64,000 nt of DNA from Flaviramulus multivorans (GTDB lineage Bacteria > Bacteroidota > Bacteroidia > Flavobacteriales > Flavobacteriaceae), in assembly GCF_021728415.1 (NCBI RefSeq), contig NZ_JAKKDV010000005.1:124001-188000 (forward strand). Direction: 5' to 3'. Numbering within the stretch: position 1 is the stretch's first letter; every line of letters begins with the position of its first letter. The position numbers and the translations under genes were made by a program. The notes under the pieces are model-generated. The model was not told the origin of the DNA and did no database searches. It saw only the letters and a list, made by a program, of their open reading frames with translations. Shown here one piece after another: positions 17,026-26,056 of this stretch.

Positions 17026-18099
17026 TTAGTTACAATTATTTTTATATCTCAGCCTATCATTACCACCTACTCTTAAATCTATTTTAGAATCAGAGTATTG
17101 TGATATTTCATGTAATACCCATCCGTTATTGCAATAAGGTAAATTAGGAATGTCAATAGTTACTGTTATATTATTACCCGTTCCATTGGCTGCCCAAGTG
17201 CCATAATCAGTGCCACCAGAATAATAAGCGCTTACCGTTCCGTCATTTTGAAAGTTGAATGTGTAGCCATCATATACATCATCATAATCATTTCCATAGC
17301 GCTCTAATTTATCAACTGTCCAGCCAGAGCAATTCGTTAGTATATTAATAAGTTCGTCTGAAGTACAATCGTTACAATCATCGTCGTTATAATCATAGTC
17401 GTCGTCTTCATCACAAGAGTCTCCATAATAATTAATTGCATTTTCTAATTCAATTAACGTATTAATTACTATTTCTGAGTCATCAAAGAGGGTTACTGTT
17501 AAAGGGAAATCAATTGTAACAACATCGTTATTTTGCAAACTCTTCAAGAAACTGTATAATGCTTTATCAGAATCTAAAATTACAGTATCAACAACTTCAT
17601 TGTTAGAGTTATATATAAAAGTAGTAATGGGGTAATTAAAATCTAAACATTCAATGTCTTCATCATGCTCGTTTTCACCGTTGCAATTATTTGAATGTGT
17701 AATTAGTTCGCTAAAATCGTTAATGTTAACTTCCGTATAATCAGCTAAGACTATTTGTATAGGGTATATGATTTTGATGATATCAACATCATCATCGGAG
17801 TCATCAAAAATGTGTTCAATTACCTTGTAATCTTCTTTTGAATTAATTGTAATTTCTTCGCCATTAACATTTACAAATACTGGTAGTTTTATGTAGAAAC
17901 AATTCGCTTTATCAATAATATTATCTACGGAGCCATCATTTGTCGATGTTTTTTTCATTAAACTTGCTACGGCGGAGTTTGATGCTAAAAGCTCTTCAGG
18001 AGGTGTTTCTATAATTTCGGTTTCTTCAGTTCTGCACGAAAATAAAGTCAGCAGAACCAATAAAGTTAAAATCGCTATTTTATTGATGGATGATTTCAT
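17026..18099 (-). CDS. Acidic repeat lipoprotein linked to ECF/FecR system
   Basis: 357 residues, not recognised by function. Lipobox LFSC with Cys at 22. Four repeat units of 30-37 residues follow, at about 67-98, 107-137, 151-187 and 193-225. Each carries an aromatic-or-Leu/Pro pair (KLP, IYP, NYP, DFP), a beta strand, an E/V-V/I-x-I step and an amphipathic helix. Units 1-2 and 3-4 are each closed by an Asp/Glu-rich, Cys-containing stretch (CNGENEHDEDIEC; CDEDDDYDYNDDDCNDC). Residues about 257-355 look like a small lipocalin-type barrel. The acidic stretches suggest metal binding. The gene is divergent from the ECF sigma gene and shares an upstream 19-base element with fecR. Confidence 0.82.
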   Translation of the reverse strand: MKSSINKIAILTLLVLLTLFSCRTEETEIIETPPEELLASNSAVASLMKKTSTNDGSVDNIIDKANCFYIKLPVFVNVNGEEITINSKEDYKVIEHIFDDSDDDVDIIKIIYPIQIVLADYTEVNINDFSELITHSNNCNGENEHDEDIECLDFNYPITTFIYNSNNEVVDTVILDSDKALYSFLKSLQNNDVVTIDFPLTVTLFDDSEIVINTLIELENAINYYGDSCDEDDDYDYNDDDCNDCTSDELINILTNCSGWTVDKLERYGNDYDDVYDGYTFNFQNDGTVSAYYSGGTDYGTWAANGTGNNITVTIDIPNLPYCNNGWVLHEISQYSDSKIDLRVGGNDRLRYKNNCN

Positions 18100-18142
18100 A
18101 ATTAAAAATACTCCATTCGGAGCGTTTAATAATTAAACAACT

Positions 18143-18161
18143 TAAACTTTAAAACTCCTGA
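18143..18161 (-). promoter_or_regulatory. 19-base element upstream of the acidic lipoprotein gene (copy 1)
   Basis: On the minus strand it reads TCAGGAGTTTTAAAGTTTA and ends 44 bases before the lipoprotein start. An exact copy lies on the plus strand before fecR (18737-18755). After two variable bases both copies continue with TTGTT. It is a candidate promoter or operator of the adjacent ECF sigma/anti-sigma pair. Confidence 0.65.
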
Positions 18162-18211
18162 AAATTTTTAATAATTTTTTTATATAACTTTAATGCATAA
18201 AATATTACATC

Positions 18212-18736
18212 TTGAGTAAAGACCTTAATGACCATATTTGCGAAGACAAAGTCTTTGAAAGTATCTATAATAAGTATTTACAAGACTTAATAAATTTTTT
18301 GTATTACAAATTTGGTTCGCAAATTAATCCAAACGATATAGCCCAAGACGCTTTTATTAAGCTTTGGGATAATTGTAAAAGTGTTACTTTAAGCAAAGCC
18401 AAATCTTACGTGTTTACTGTTGCAAATAACATGATGTTAAATGAAATTAAGCATCAAAAAGTGGTTTTAAAATATCATCAACAAAAACCAAAAGATTACA
18501 CTATTGAATCTCCAGAGTTTATCTTAGAAGAAGAGCAATTTTTAAAGCGTTACCAAAAAATATTGGAATCCCTCAGCGAGGAACAACGAGTGGCTTTTTT
18601 ATTAAATAAAGTTGAAGGAAAAAAGCATAGTGAAATTGCTGAACTCTTAGGAATCACCCAAAAAGTAGTTGAATATAGAATATATAGTGCGTTTAATATT
18701 TTAAAGAAAGAACTGGAAGGATTTAAAATAAAATAA
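18212..18736 (+). CDS. ECF-family RNA polymerase sigma factor (FecI-like)
   Basis: 174 residues. Region 2 is visible at about 20-90 (LINFLYYKFGSQINPNDIAQDAFIKLW, VFTVANNMMLNEIKHQ) and region 4 at about 115-170 (LSEEQRVAFLLNKVEGKKHSEIAELLGITQKVVEYRI). The start is TTG at 18212; no in-frame ATG exists nearby, so a weak start may hold the level low. It is followed by fecR and a TonB receptor, the standard order of cell-surface signalling operons, and it should be held inactive by that FecR. Confidence 0.92.
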   Translation: MSKDLNDHICEDKVFESIYNKYLQDLINFLYYKFGSQINPNDIAQDAFIKLWDNCKSVTLSKAKSYVFTVANNMMLNEIKHQKVVLKYHQQKPKDYTIESPEFILEEEQFLKRYQKILESLSEEQRVAFLLNKVEGKKHSEIAELLGITQKVVEYRIYSAFNILKKELEGFKIK

Positions 18737-18755
18737 TCAGGAGTTTTAAAGTTTA
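18737..18755 (+). promoter_or_regulatory. 19-base element upstream of fecR (copy 2)
   Basis: TCAGGAGTTTTAAAGTTTA begins immediately after the sigma gene stop and ends 28 bases before the fecR ATG. It is identical to the copy before the divergent lipoprotein gene and in the same orientation relative to its target. Confidence 0.65.
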
Positions 18756-18783
18756 GATTGTTATATATTAAAGTTAAGGATAC

Positions 18784-19695
18784 ATGGATAAGGAAAACTT
18801 AATAAGAAAATGGCTTAATGGCGAGCTTACAAATGATGAAAAGACAGCATTTGATAAGTTGGATGATGCTCAATTAAACCGATATATAATTGATAAAGCT
18901 CAGCACTTTAAACCGACTCATTTGTATAAGACCAATGATTTTAATGCGTTTAAAACAGCATATATAGCTTCAAAAAAATCAATAAAAACTGTAAATTGGT
19001 ATAAACCTTTATTAAAAATAGCAAGTGTAATTATCATTGCTTTAGGGGTTTATTTCTCATTTTTTTTCAATAACAATAATTTTGTAGAAACTTTAGCGAG
19101 CCAAAAAACAACCGTAGAGCTTCCTGATAATTCAAAAGTTGAATTAAATGCCTTATCTTCGATTAAATATAGTACCAGAGATTGGGATAATAAAAGAGCG
19201 GTAGAATTGAAAGGCGAAGCTTATTTTAAAGTAGCAAAGGGACAAACCTTCAATGTTATAACTAGTGATGGTGTTGTAACTGTGGTTGGTACTCAATTTA
19301 ACGTAAAACAACGCAGTGATTATTTTGAGGTTAAATGTTTTGAAGGTGTTGTTAAAGTTTTTTCAGACACAATTATAAGTCAATTATTGGCGGGTGATAC
19401 ATTTCAAATATTGGAAGGAAAGTTTACAACAGGCAAAACTTTATCAGAATCACCTAAATGGATACATAATATGAGTGACTTTTATGCTATTCCTTTTAAG
19501 GAGGTTTTATCGGAGATAGAAAGACAATATAATGTTGAGGTTACTTTTAAAAATATAGATGTCAATAGGTTATTTACAGGAGTGTTTACTCATGAAAGTC
19601 TTGAAAATGCCCTTATTGCAATTACACAGCCAATGAATATGACCTATGAATTGAGTTCTTCAAACTTGGTAATTATTCATGGAAAAAACAATTAA
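18784..19695 (+). CDS. FecR-type anti-sigma factor
   Basis: 303 residues. The N-terminal cytoplasmic part (1-75; LIRKWLNGELTNDEK) should hold the sigma factor. A single membrane helix spans about 76-95. The periplasmic FecR domain starts near 105 (QKTTVELPDNSKVELNALSSIKYS) and is followed by DUF4974-like sequence (FYAIPFKEVLSEIERQYNVEV). It transmits the state of the TonB receptor to the sigma factor. It overlaps the receptor gene by 17 bases, indicating translational coupling. Confidence 0.93.
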   Translation: MDKENLIRKWLNGELTNDEKTAFDKLDDAQLNRYIIDKAQHFKPTHLYKTNDFNAFKTAYIASKKSIKTVNWYKPLLKIASVIIIALGVYFSFFFNNNNFVETLASQKTTVELPDNSKVELNALSSIKYSTRDWDNKRAVELKGEAYFKVAKGQTFNVITSDGVVTVVGTQFNVKQRSDYFEVKCFEGVVKVFSDTIISQLLAGDTFQILEGKFTTGKTLSESPKWIHNMSDFYAIPFKEVLSEIERQYNVEVTFKNIDVNRLFTGVFTHESLENALIAITQPMNMTYELSSSNLVIIHGKNN

Positions 19696-22195
19696 TAGAA
19701 CAAATACTTTATACTGTCTATTACTTTTTATTTTTTTTAATGGTTATTCACAAAGCACCATTAAAAAAGAGTCACTTTCTCATATTTTAAGTACTATACA
19801 AGCGCATTACAACGTTCAGTTCAATTACGCTGAAGATACCATAGAAAACATTTTTTTATTTCCACCTAATAAGGATTTATCATTAGAGGAAGTCTTGGTT
19901 TACCTCGATTTAGAAACTGGATTATCATTCTTAAAGATGAGTGAAAGTATTGTTTTAGTAAAACCAAAGGAAAACCTCTTTTTTTGTGGTTATTTAAAAG
20001 ATAGAGATAATTTAAAGTTGCTTGAAGCAGCAACAATTCAAACGAACAACACTTCTACAATTACAGATCATAATGGTTTTTTTCAAATAGAAATAAAAAA
20101 CCTAAATGAATTAGTTACAATTCGGTTTTTAGGATACAAAACAATTACAAAGTCGTTTAAGGAATTTTCAAAATTAACCTGTGAGGATGTTTTTTTAACG
20201 CCAAACTTTCAACCACTATCTGAGGTTGTAATTACTAATTATATAGCAAGCGGAATAAACAAAATAAGTAATGGATCTTATGAAATAAATTTTTCAGATT
20301 TTGAAATTCTTCCAGGTTTGATTGACAACGACGTTTTACAATCTGTTCAGGCATTTCCAGGTATTTTAAGTGTTAATGAAACGGTTTCAAATATTAATAT
20401 TCGTGGTGGCACGCATGATCAAAATCTAATTCTTTGGGATGGGATAAAAATGTATCAATCTGGTCATTTTTTTGGATTAATATCAATGTATAATCCACAA
20501 ATAACACAACATGTGTCTTTAAGGAAAAATGGAAGTGATGTCAGCTTATCTGATGGTGTTTCCGGAACTATTTTGATGGAAACTGAAAAAGAAATTAATA
20601 ATCATTTTAAAGGTGCCTTGGCACTTAATTTAACAGATGCTAGTGGATTTGCAGATATTCCAGTAAATGAATTTTCCTCGCTTCAAATTGCAGCTCGTAA
20701 ATCGATTAGCGATTTTGTTGAAACACCAACTTACACAGCTTTTTTTGATAGAATTTCTCAAAACACAGAGGTTGCTTCGAATGTGTCTGCTATTACAAAT
20801 ACAAATGAGACTTTTGATTTTTATGACACGTCGTTGCGATGGATTTATAAAATTAGTGATAAAGATGATATACAACTTAACTTTATTAATGTTCATAACC
20901 AACTTATGTTTACCGAAAATGCTACGGTAGATAACGTTGATGAATCCCGAGAAAGCAAACTTACTCAAAACAGTATTGCTGGTGCTTTGCATTATAATAG
21001 GCTTTGGAATGATGATTTTAAAACTGAATTTGAGGTTTATGAAACAGACTACGAGTTAAAAGCATTAAACGCCAACATACTAGATTCGCAACGTTTTTTG
21101 CAAGAAAACAAAGTGTCTGAAACAAGTGTAAAACTAAAAGCACATTATAAAATAAATAACTATTTTGAACTTTTAAATGGTTATCATTTTGTTGAAACCA
21201 AAGTAACGAACCTTGATGATGTTGATGTTCCATTATTTAGGATACTTGTTTCTGAAGTTTTAAGAACTCATGGTGTTTTTTCTCAACTTGGATATAAGTC
21301 TGAAAGTAAAAAAACAGCCTTAAATATTGGGTTGAGATATAACTATATTGGCAAGTTTAAAAAATCGATTTTCGAACCAAGGGTTACATTTAATCATCAA
21401 TTCTTAAAGTATTTTTCGTTCGAAATCCTTGGTGAATATAAACATCAAAACACTTCGCAAGTAATTAATTTTCAGAATGACTTTTTGGGCATTGAAAAAC
21501 GTAGATGGCAATTAGCAAATAACGAGAGCATACCGATTATTACTAGCAAACAAATATCTACAGGTGTTAACTATAATCATCGAGGTTGGTTATTCGATAT
21601 CGATTTTTATTTTAAAGAGGTAAATGGTATTACAAGTCAAAGCCAAGGATTTCAAAATCAATATGAATTTATTAAAACCCAAGGGAGCTACGATGTAAAG
21701 GGATTAGATTTATTATTAAGAAAAAAAATGAATCGTTTCAATACTTGGTTAAGCTATTCTTTGATGGATAACCGCTATAGTTTTGAAGATTTAGAAACAA
21801 ATTACTTTCCAAGCAATTACAATATTGCACATTCAATAAATATAGGAACAACCTTTAAAACTAATAATTTGAAGCTTTCGGCAGGACTAAATTGGCATAC
21901 TGGAAAACCAACAACGGTACCAGTTTTTAATAACGAAATTGTAAACAACACGATAAATTATGGACCCACTAATGCTTCAAATTTAAAGGATTACATGCGC
22001 TTGGACGTTTCAGCTATTTATAATTTTAAACTTACCAATAAGGTTAGAGCGCATTTAGGGGCTTCAATTTGGAATGTTTTAGACAAACAAAATGAGGTTA
22101 ATAATTTTTTCCGAATAAACGAGCAAGAGGTTTTAGAAACCAAACAATACTCTTTAGGTATTACTCCTAATGCCGTTTTTAGAGTATACTTTTAA
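19679..22195 (+). CDS. TonB-dependent outer-membrane receptor with N-terminal signalling and carboxypeptidase-like domains
   Basis: 838 residues. Signal peptide to about 25, then an STN-like signalling domain (about 28-100; LSHILSTIQAHYNVQFNYAED), a carboxypeptidase-like regulatory domain (about 103-175; TITDHNGFFQIEI, RFLGYKTI), a plug (about 195-310; VQAFPGILSVNETVSNINIRGG) and a 22-strand-type barrel ending AVFRVYF. There is no SusD partner, so it is closer to FecA-type siderophore or metal-complex receptors than to SusC; the ligand is unknown. It closes the sigma-fecR operon. Confidence 0.92.
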   Translation: MEKTINRTNTLYCLLLFIFFNGYSQSTIKKESLSHILSTIQAHYNVQFNYAEDTIENIFLFPPNKDLSLEEVLVYLDLETGLSFLKMSESIVLVKPKENLFFCGYLKDRDNLKLLEAATIQTNNTSTITDHNGFFQIEIKNLNELVTIRFLGYKTITKSFKEFSKLTCEDVFLTPNFQPLSEVVITNYIASGINKISNGSYEINFSDFEILPGLIDNDVLQSVQAFPGILSVNETVSNINIRGGTHDQNLILWDGIKMYQSGHFFGLISMYNPQITQHVSLRKNGSDVSLSDGVSGTILMETEKEINNHFKGALALNLTDASGFADIPVNEFSSLQIAARKSISDFVETPTYTAFFDRISQNTEVASNVSAITNTNETFDFYDTSLRWIYKISDKDDIQLNFINVHNQLMFTENATVDNVDESRESKLTQNSIAGALHYNRLWNDDFKTEFEVYETDYELKALNANILDSQRFLQENKVSETSVKLKAHYKINNYFELLNGYHFVETKVTNLDDVDVPLFRILVSEVLRTHGVFSQLGYKSESKKTALNIGLRYNYIGKFKKSIFEPRVTFNHQFLKYFSFEILGEYKHQNTSQVINFQNDFLGIEKRRWQLANNESIPIITSKQISTGVNYNHRGWLFDIDFYFKEVNGITSQSQGFQNQYEFIKTQGSYDVKGLDLLLRKKMNRFNTWLSYSLMDNRYSFEDLETNYFPSNYNIAHSINIGTTFKTNNLKLSAGLNWHTGKPTTVPVFNNEIVNNTINYGPTNASNLKDYMRLDVSAIYNFKLTNKVRAHLGASIWNVLDKQNEVNNFFRINEQEVLETKQYSLGITPNAVFRVYF

Positions 22196-22728
22196 AGTTC
22201 TAATTTTAAATTCTGATTTTTAAGAGCATCTAAATGGTCTTCCATTTTAAATTCAGAAGATTTAAATTTTGAGGACCTATTTTTTGCTTGCTCTTGTCTA
22301 GCTATACTTCTGGCAAACCGTCTTACAGTTTGTTCAGAATTTAATATAATACCTGGAACAGGTACATTTTTTCCGTTTTCGTCCTTTGCTACCATTGTAA
22401 AATACGAAGAATTACAATGTTTTTTCTTGCCTGTTTGAATATTTTCTGCTTCCACACGAACACCAACAACCATAGAGGTTCGACCTGTGTAATTAACAGA
22501 TGCCTTTAGGGTTACCAATTCGCCAACGTCAATAGGGTTTAAAAAATCTACTTTATTAACTGATGCAGTTACGCAATAATGTCTGGAGTGTTTTGAAGCA
22601 CAAGCAAATGCTACTTGGTCCATTAAATTTAAAATATAGCCACCATGAATTTTACCGCTAAAATTCGAGTGAGATGGTAACATTAGCTCTGTAATAGTAA
22701 TTTGAGAATCTTTAATATGTTTAAACAT
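22192..22728 (-). CDS. Acyl-CoA thioesterase (hot-dog fold, YciA/Acot type)
   Basis: 178 residues. The hot-dog signature SGKIHGGYILNLMDQVAFACASKHS is visible near residue 24 (His-Gly-Gly, then Asp), followed by TASVNKVDFLNPIDVGELV. Such enzymes hydrolyse acyl-CoA in the cytoplasm. A 40-residue charged tail is present. Its stop shares TTAA with the TonB receptor stop, and it follows rmuC by 12 bases on the same strand. Confidence 0.9.
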   Translation of the reverse strand: MFKHIKDSQITITELMLPSHSNFSGKIHGGYILNLMDQVAFACASKHSRHYCVTASVNKVDFLNPIDVGELVTLKASVNYTGRTSMVVGVRVEAENIQTGKKKHCNSSYFTMVAKDENGKNVPVPGIILNSEQTVRRFARSIARQEQAKNRSSKFKSSEFKMEDHLDALKNQNLKLEL

Positions 22729-22740
22729 AAATAATTAATT

Positions 22741-24060
22741 TTAATCGTCTTCTTCAGCGCGTTTTATTATGGACTCAGGAAGTGCTTTTTTCGCTTTTGC
22801 ACCCATTTTTTTTAGTTTTTCAACACTTGTAATGAGGTTGCCTCTTCCTTCAACCAATTTATTCATAGCAGCTGAATAATCTGTTTTAGCCGCATCAATT
22901 TTTTTGCCAACACCAGTTAAATCACTTACTAAACCTTCAAATTTGTCATATAAAGCACCCGCTTGTCTTGCAATTTCAATAGCATTTTGTTGTTGCTTTT
23001 CGTTATTCCACATGCTGTCAATGGTACGTAGTGTAGCTAAAAGGGTAGAAGGTGTTACAATAACAATATTTTTTTCGAACGCTTTGTTATAAATAGAATT
23101 GTCTTCGTTTACAACCACAGCAAATGCTGGTTCGATAGGAATAAACATCAATACAAAGTCTGGCGACTCTATATCGTATAAATCTTGATAGTTTTTGTCT
23201 GAAAGTTGGTCTACATGCTTTCTAATTGAATTTACATGTGCTTTTAAAAAGCGGTCTTTATCTTCATCATCAGCATTAACCAGACGTTCATAATCGGTTA
23301 AGGATACTTTGCTGTCGATAATCATTTTCTTTCCATCGGGAAGGTGAAGAACAACATCTGGTAATACGCGCGAACCATTTTCTAGTGTAAAACTTTGTTG
23401 CACAAAATACTCTCTGTCTTTTTCTAACCCAGATTTTTCCAGAACACGCTCCAAAACTAATTCACCCCAGTTCCCTTGCATTTTGCTATCACCCTTTAAA
23501 GCCCTGGTTAGGTTTGTGGCTTCTTTGGTCATTTGTTGGTTAAGGTCTTTTAAACCCAACAGTTGCTCTTTTAAAGCGGAATGCATACTAATGCTTTCCT
23601 TTTGGGTTAAATCTACTTTTTCTTCAAATGTTTTTATTTTTTCTTGAAGCGGATTTAATATGTTTTTTATGTTTTCTTTATTTTGTTCTGTGAATTTATT
23701 AGATTTTTCCTCAAGTATCTTGTTGGCTAATAATTCAAAGTCTTTACGTAATTGTTCCTGTCTTTCTTCTAGTTCCTTATCGCGTTTTAAATATTGTTCT
23801 TGAAGATTATCGTATTCGGTATTTTTTCTTGCCAATTCGGAATTTAATAATTCTTTTTCGCTACGTATATGTTCGCGTTCACTTTCTATTTTATTTAAAT
23901 TTTGTTTTAATTCATCAATAGTTAAACGCATTTGATTTTGGCGTTCTTCAAGGGTGCTTTGTTCACTTTTACCTTTAAGCTTTGTAATAAGTATCCCTAA
24001 ATAGGCTCCAATTACAGCTGAAATAATTATGGCAAGTATAAGAATTAGGTTATCATTCAT
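22741..24060 (-). CDS. rmuC: DNA recombination protein RmuC
   Basis: 439 residues. One N-terminal membrane helix (about 4-24), a long coiled coil (about 30-170) and the RmuC domain (about 180-390) with LKGDSKMQGNWGELVLERVLE, LPDGKKMIIDSKVSL and FVLMFIPIEPAF. RmuC is a restriction-endonuclease-fold protein that limits DNA inversions at short repeats in E. coli. Family motifs and length are normal. It is co-oriented with the thioesterase gene. Confidence 0.95.
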   Translation of the reverse strand: MNDNLILILAIIISAVIGAYLGILITKLKGKSEQSTLEERQNQMRLTIDELKQNLNKIESEREHIRSEKELLNSELARKNTEYDNLQEQYLKRDKELEERQEQLRKDFELLANKILEEKSNKFTEQNKENIKNILNPLQEKIKTFEEKVDLTQKESISMHSALKEQLLGLKDLNQQMTKEATNLTRALKGDSKMQGNWGELVLERVLEKSGLEKDREYFVQQSFTLENGSRVLPDVVLHLPDGKKMIIDSKVSLTDYERLVNADDEDKDRFLKAHVNSIRKHVDQLSDKNYQDLYDIESPDFVLMFIPIEPAFAVVVNEDNSIYNKAFEKNIVIVTPSTLLATLRTIDSMWNNEKQQQNAIEIARQAGALYDKFEGLVSDLTGVGKKIDAAKTDYSAAMNKLVEGRGNLITSVEKLKKMGAKAKKALPESIIKRAEEDD

Positions 24061-24139
24061 TAAAAAAAGAATTTAGTCAAAGATAAATTTTTTAGATGAA
24101 GGATTTAGTGTTATTATGGTAGTAATTTGTAAAAATATT

Positions 24140-25864
24140 TTATAAAATAGAAGTGTTTATTTCAATGTCAGCGTATTTCCAAGCACTATCAAATTCGTTC
24201 TTTATTTTGTTTGCCTCATCTAATTTACCTTGAGCTTCAAGACTTTTATATAAGCCAAATAGGGACCATCCGTTTTGTCTGAGCAATGCTAAATCTTCAC
24301 GATAAATTTTTTCAGCTTCGGCATGTTTTTTAGCTTTCATTAATACATAGCCTAAATTTTGCCTAGGAGGAATATACCATGCAGAGGGCTCATTATAAAT
24401 GAGATTATCTTCCATTTCAACAGCTTTTTTTAAATGCACAATAGCAGAGTCATAATCATTTATAGCTATAGCAATTTCCCCTGAAACCACCTCGAAGGCC
24501 AATTTAGCTATTGTTGTACCATTATCAAATCCTGTAGCTACAATTGTTTCTAAATCGGGGTCTTTAATCATTTCGCCAATAGCATCAAGTTCTTCTTTTG
24601 CTTCTTTGATATTGTTTTTTCTGGTAAACGCAACTCCTCTAGCATAATGCCAAATAAGTTTCAGGTGTTTTATATCATCATTAGGTTTAGGAAAAGTTAA
24701 AATGTCATTCCACTTTCCAAAGCGAGTATACGCCAAAAGTGGTGTAGCAGCAAAATTTTGTAAAAAATGAAGTTCTTCCATTTCGCCAACGGGTACTTTC
24801 TCAGCAGTTTTTTTGGCTGCATCTATAGCTGTTTCGCTATCTCCTAATAAACTGGCAGCAGACCATAAAAAATGAATGTTATGAGGGTAATACCCTAGCG
24901 GATACATGCCTTGTGCATAACATTGCGAAATATAATCTTCATCAGCTAATATGGCTTTTTGATTAGCGATTACAGCATCTTTATATCGGCCAACTCTAAT
25001 GTAAATGTGCGATGGCATATGCACAATATGTCCAGCAGCAGGCATTAATGAGCCAAGTTTTTCTGCACTAGGAACACCTAAATCTGGTTGCGGTAATTCT
25101 ATCATATGAATATAATAATGATGTGCTCCTGGGTTGTTTGGGTTTAATTCGATAGCTTTTTCAAGAGCAGTCTTTGCTTCGAGGATGTTTGGAGAAGGAT
25201 TACCCTGCTTGTCCCAATAATTCCAGGGCACCGTATTCATAACAGAAGCAGCATATAAAGTTAGAATGTCTGAGTCTTCTGCATATTTGGTTACAACGTC
25301 TTCCATAGCTTCCATGTAGGACATATTGAGTTCTGCCACGTCTTTGGATAAATCAGTGGAATAACGATGTGTTAATGCTTTGATTAATGCTTGTTCTTTA
25401 GCTGTTACTTTTAAAGCTAACCGATTTGCTTTTGCTATAGCTTCATTATATTTATTTTTACGATCCTCATCGGGTAGAGGATCATTAATATTTGGACCTA
25501 AAGTATAAGCTTGACCCCAAAAGGCCATAGCGCAGTTTGGATCTAACCGTGCGGCTTCCATAAAGGACCGATGAGCTTCAGCATGATTAAACCCATAAGT
25601 AAGTCTTATACCTTGATTAATGAACTTTTGTGCTAATGTGCTATTTGTACTCACAGTAAAAGTGTGTGTTCCTAGGTTTTCAAATAATGGAGAGATTTGT
25701 TTTGTTGTGTCAACATCTGTTAATAGAAAGTTTGCTGGTGTGCAGCTTATTGAATTTACTCCGATTTTGTTGGAATAATCAAAAGTATCTACATCTTTTA
25801 TTTTAACCGAAATTGAAATTACAATAACGATTAAAGTAACCAAAAAGGCGAATTTAGTTTTCAT
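24140..25864 (-). CDS. Secreted or anchored TPR-repeat protein
   Basis: 574 residues with an N-terminal hydrophobic helix (about 6-22; no convincing lipobox). TPR-like helices run along the whole length (GFNHAEAHRSFMEAARLDPNCAMAFWG, ALEKAIELNPNNPGAHHYY, LGYVLMKAKKHAEAEKIYRED). The segment HMPSHIYIRVGRYKDA recurs in this family of bacterial TPR proteins. It probably acts in the periplasm as a protein-binding scaffold; the partner is unknown. Confidence 0.82.
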   Translation of the reverse strand: MKTKFAFLVTLIVIVISISVKIKDVDTFDYSNKIGVNSISCTPANFLLTDVDTTKQISPLFENLGTHTFTVSTNSTLAQKFINQGIRLTYGFNHAEAHRSFMEAARLDPNCAMAFWGQAYTLGPNINDPLPDEDRKNKYNEAIAKANRLALKVTAKEQALIKALTHRYSTDLSKDVAELNMSYMEAMEDVVTKYAEDSDILTLYAASVMNTVPWNYWDKQGNPSPNILEAKTALEKAIELNPNNPGAHHYYIHMIELPQPDLGVPSAEKLGSLMPAAGHIVHMPSHIYIRVGRYKDAVIANQKAILADEDYISQCYAQGMYPLGYYPHNIHFLWSAASLLGDSETAIDAAKKTAEKVPVGEMEELHFLQNFAATPLLAYTRFGKWNDILTFPKPNDDIKHLKLIWHYARGVAFTRKNNIKEAKEELDAIGEMIKDPDLETIVATGFDNGTTIAKLAFEVVSGEIAIAINDYDSAIVHLKKAVEMEDNLIYNEPSAWYIPPRQNLGYVLMKAKKHAEAEKIYREDLALLRQNGWSLFGLYKSLEAQGKLDEANKIKNEFDSAWKYADIEINTSIL

Positions 25865-26007
25865 AATTGTTTAATGTTAAAAACAAATATAGATTACCGA
25901 ATATGGTTGAAAATGAGGTGGTTAATAGCTGTAGTAAATGTAATTAAAAATTAACTAAAAATAAAGTTAAGCAGTTAAAATATAAATTGTTGTAGTTTTT
26001 AGACATT

Positions 26008-26035
26008 AAAAAAAACGCCTTATGGCGTTTTTTTT
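26008..26035. terminator. Rho-independent terminator after the DUF6580 gene
   Basis: A8 CGCC, loop TTAT, GGCG T8: a short G/C stem with A and T tails on both sides. It lies just beyond the DUF6580 stop. Confidence 0.85.
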
Positions 26036-26056
26036 AAATTTTACTAAAGTTAAAAT

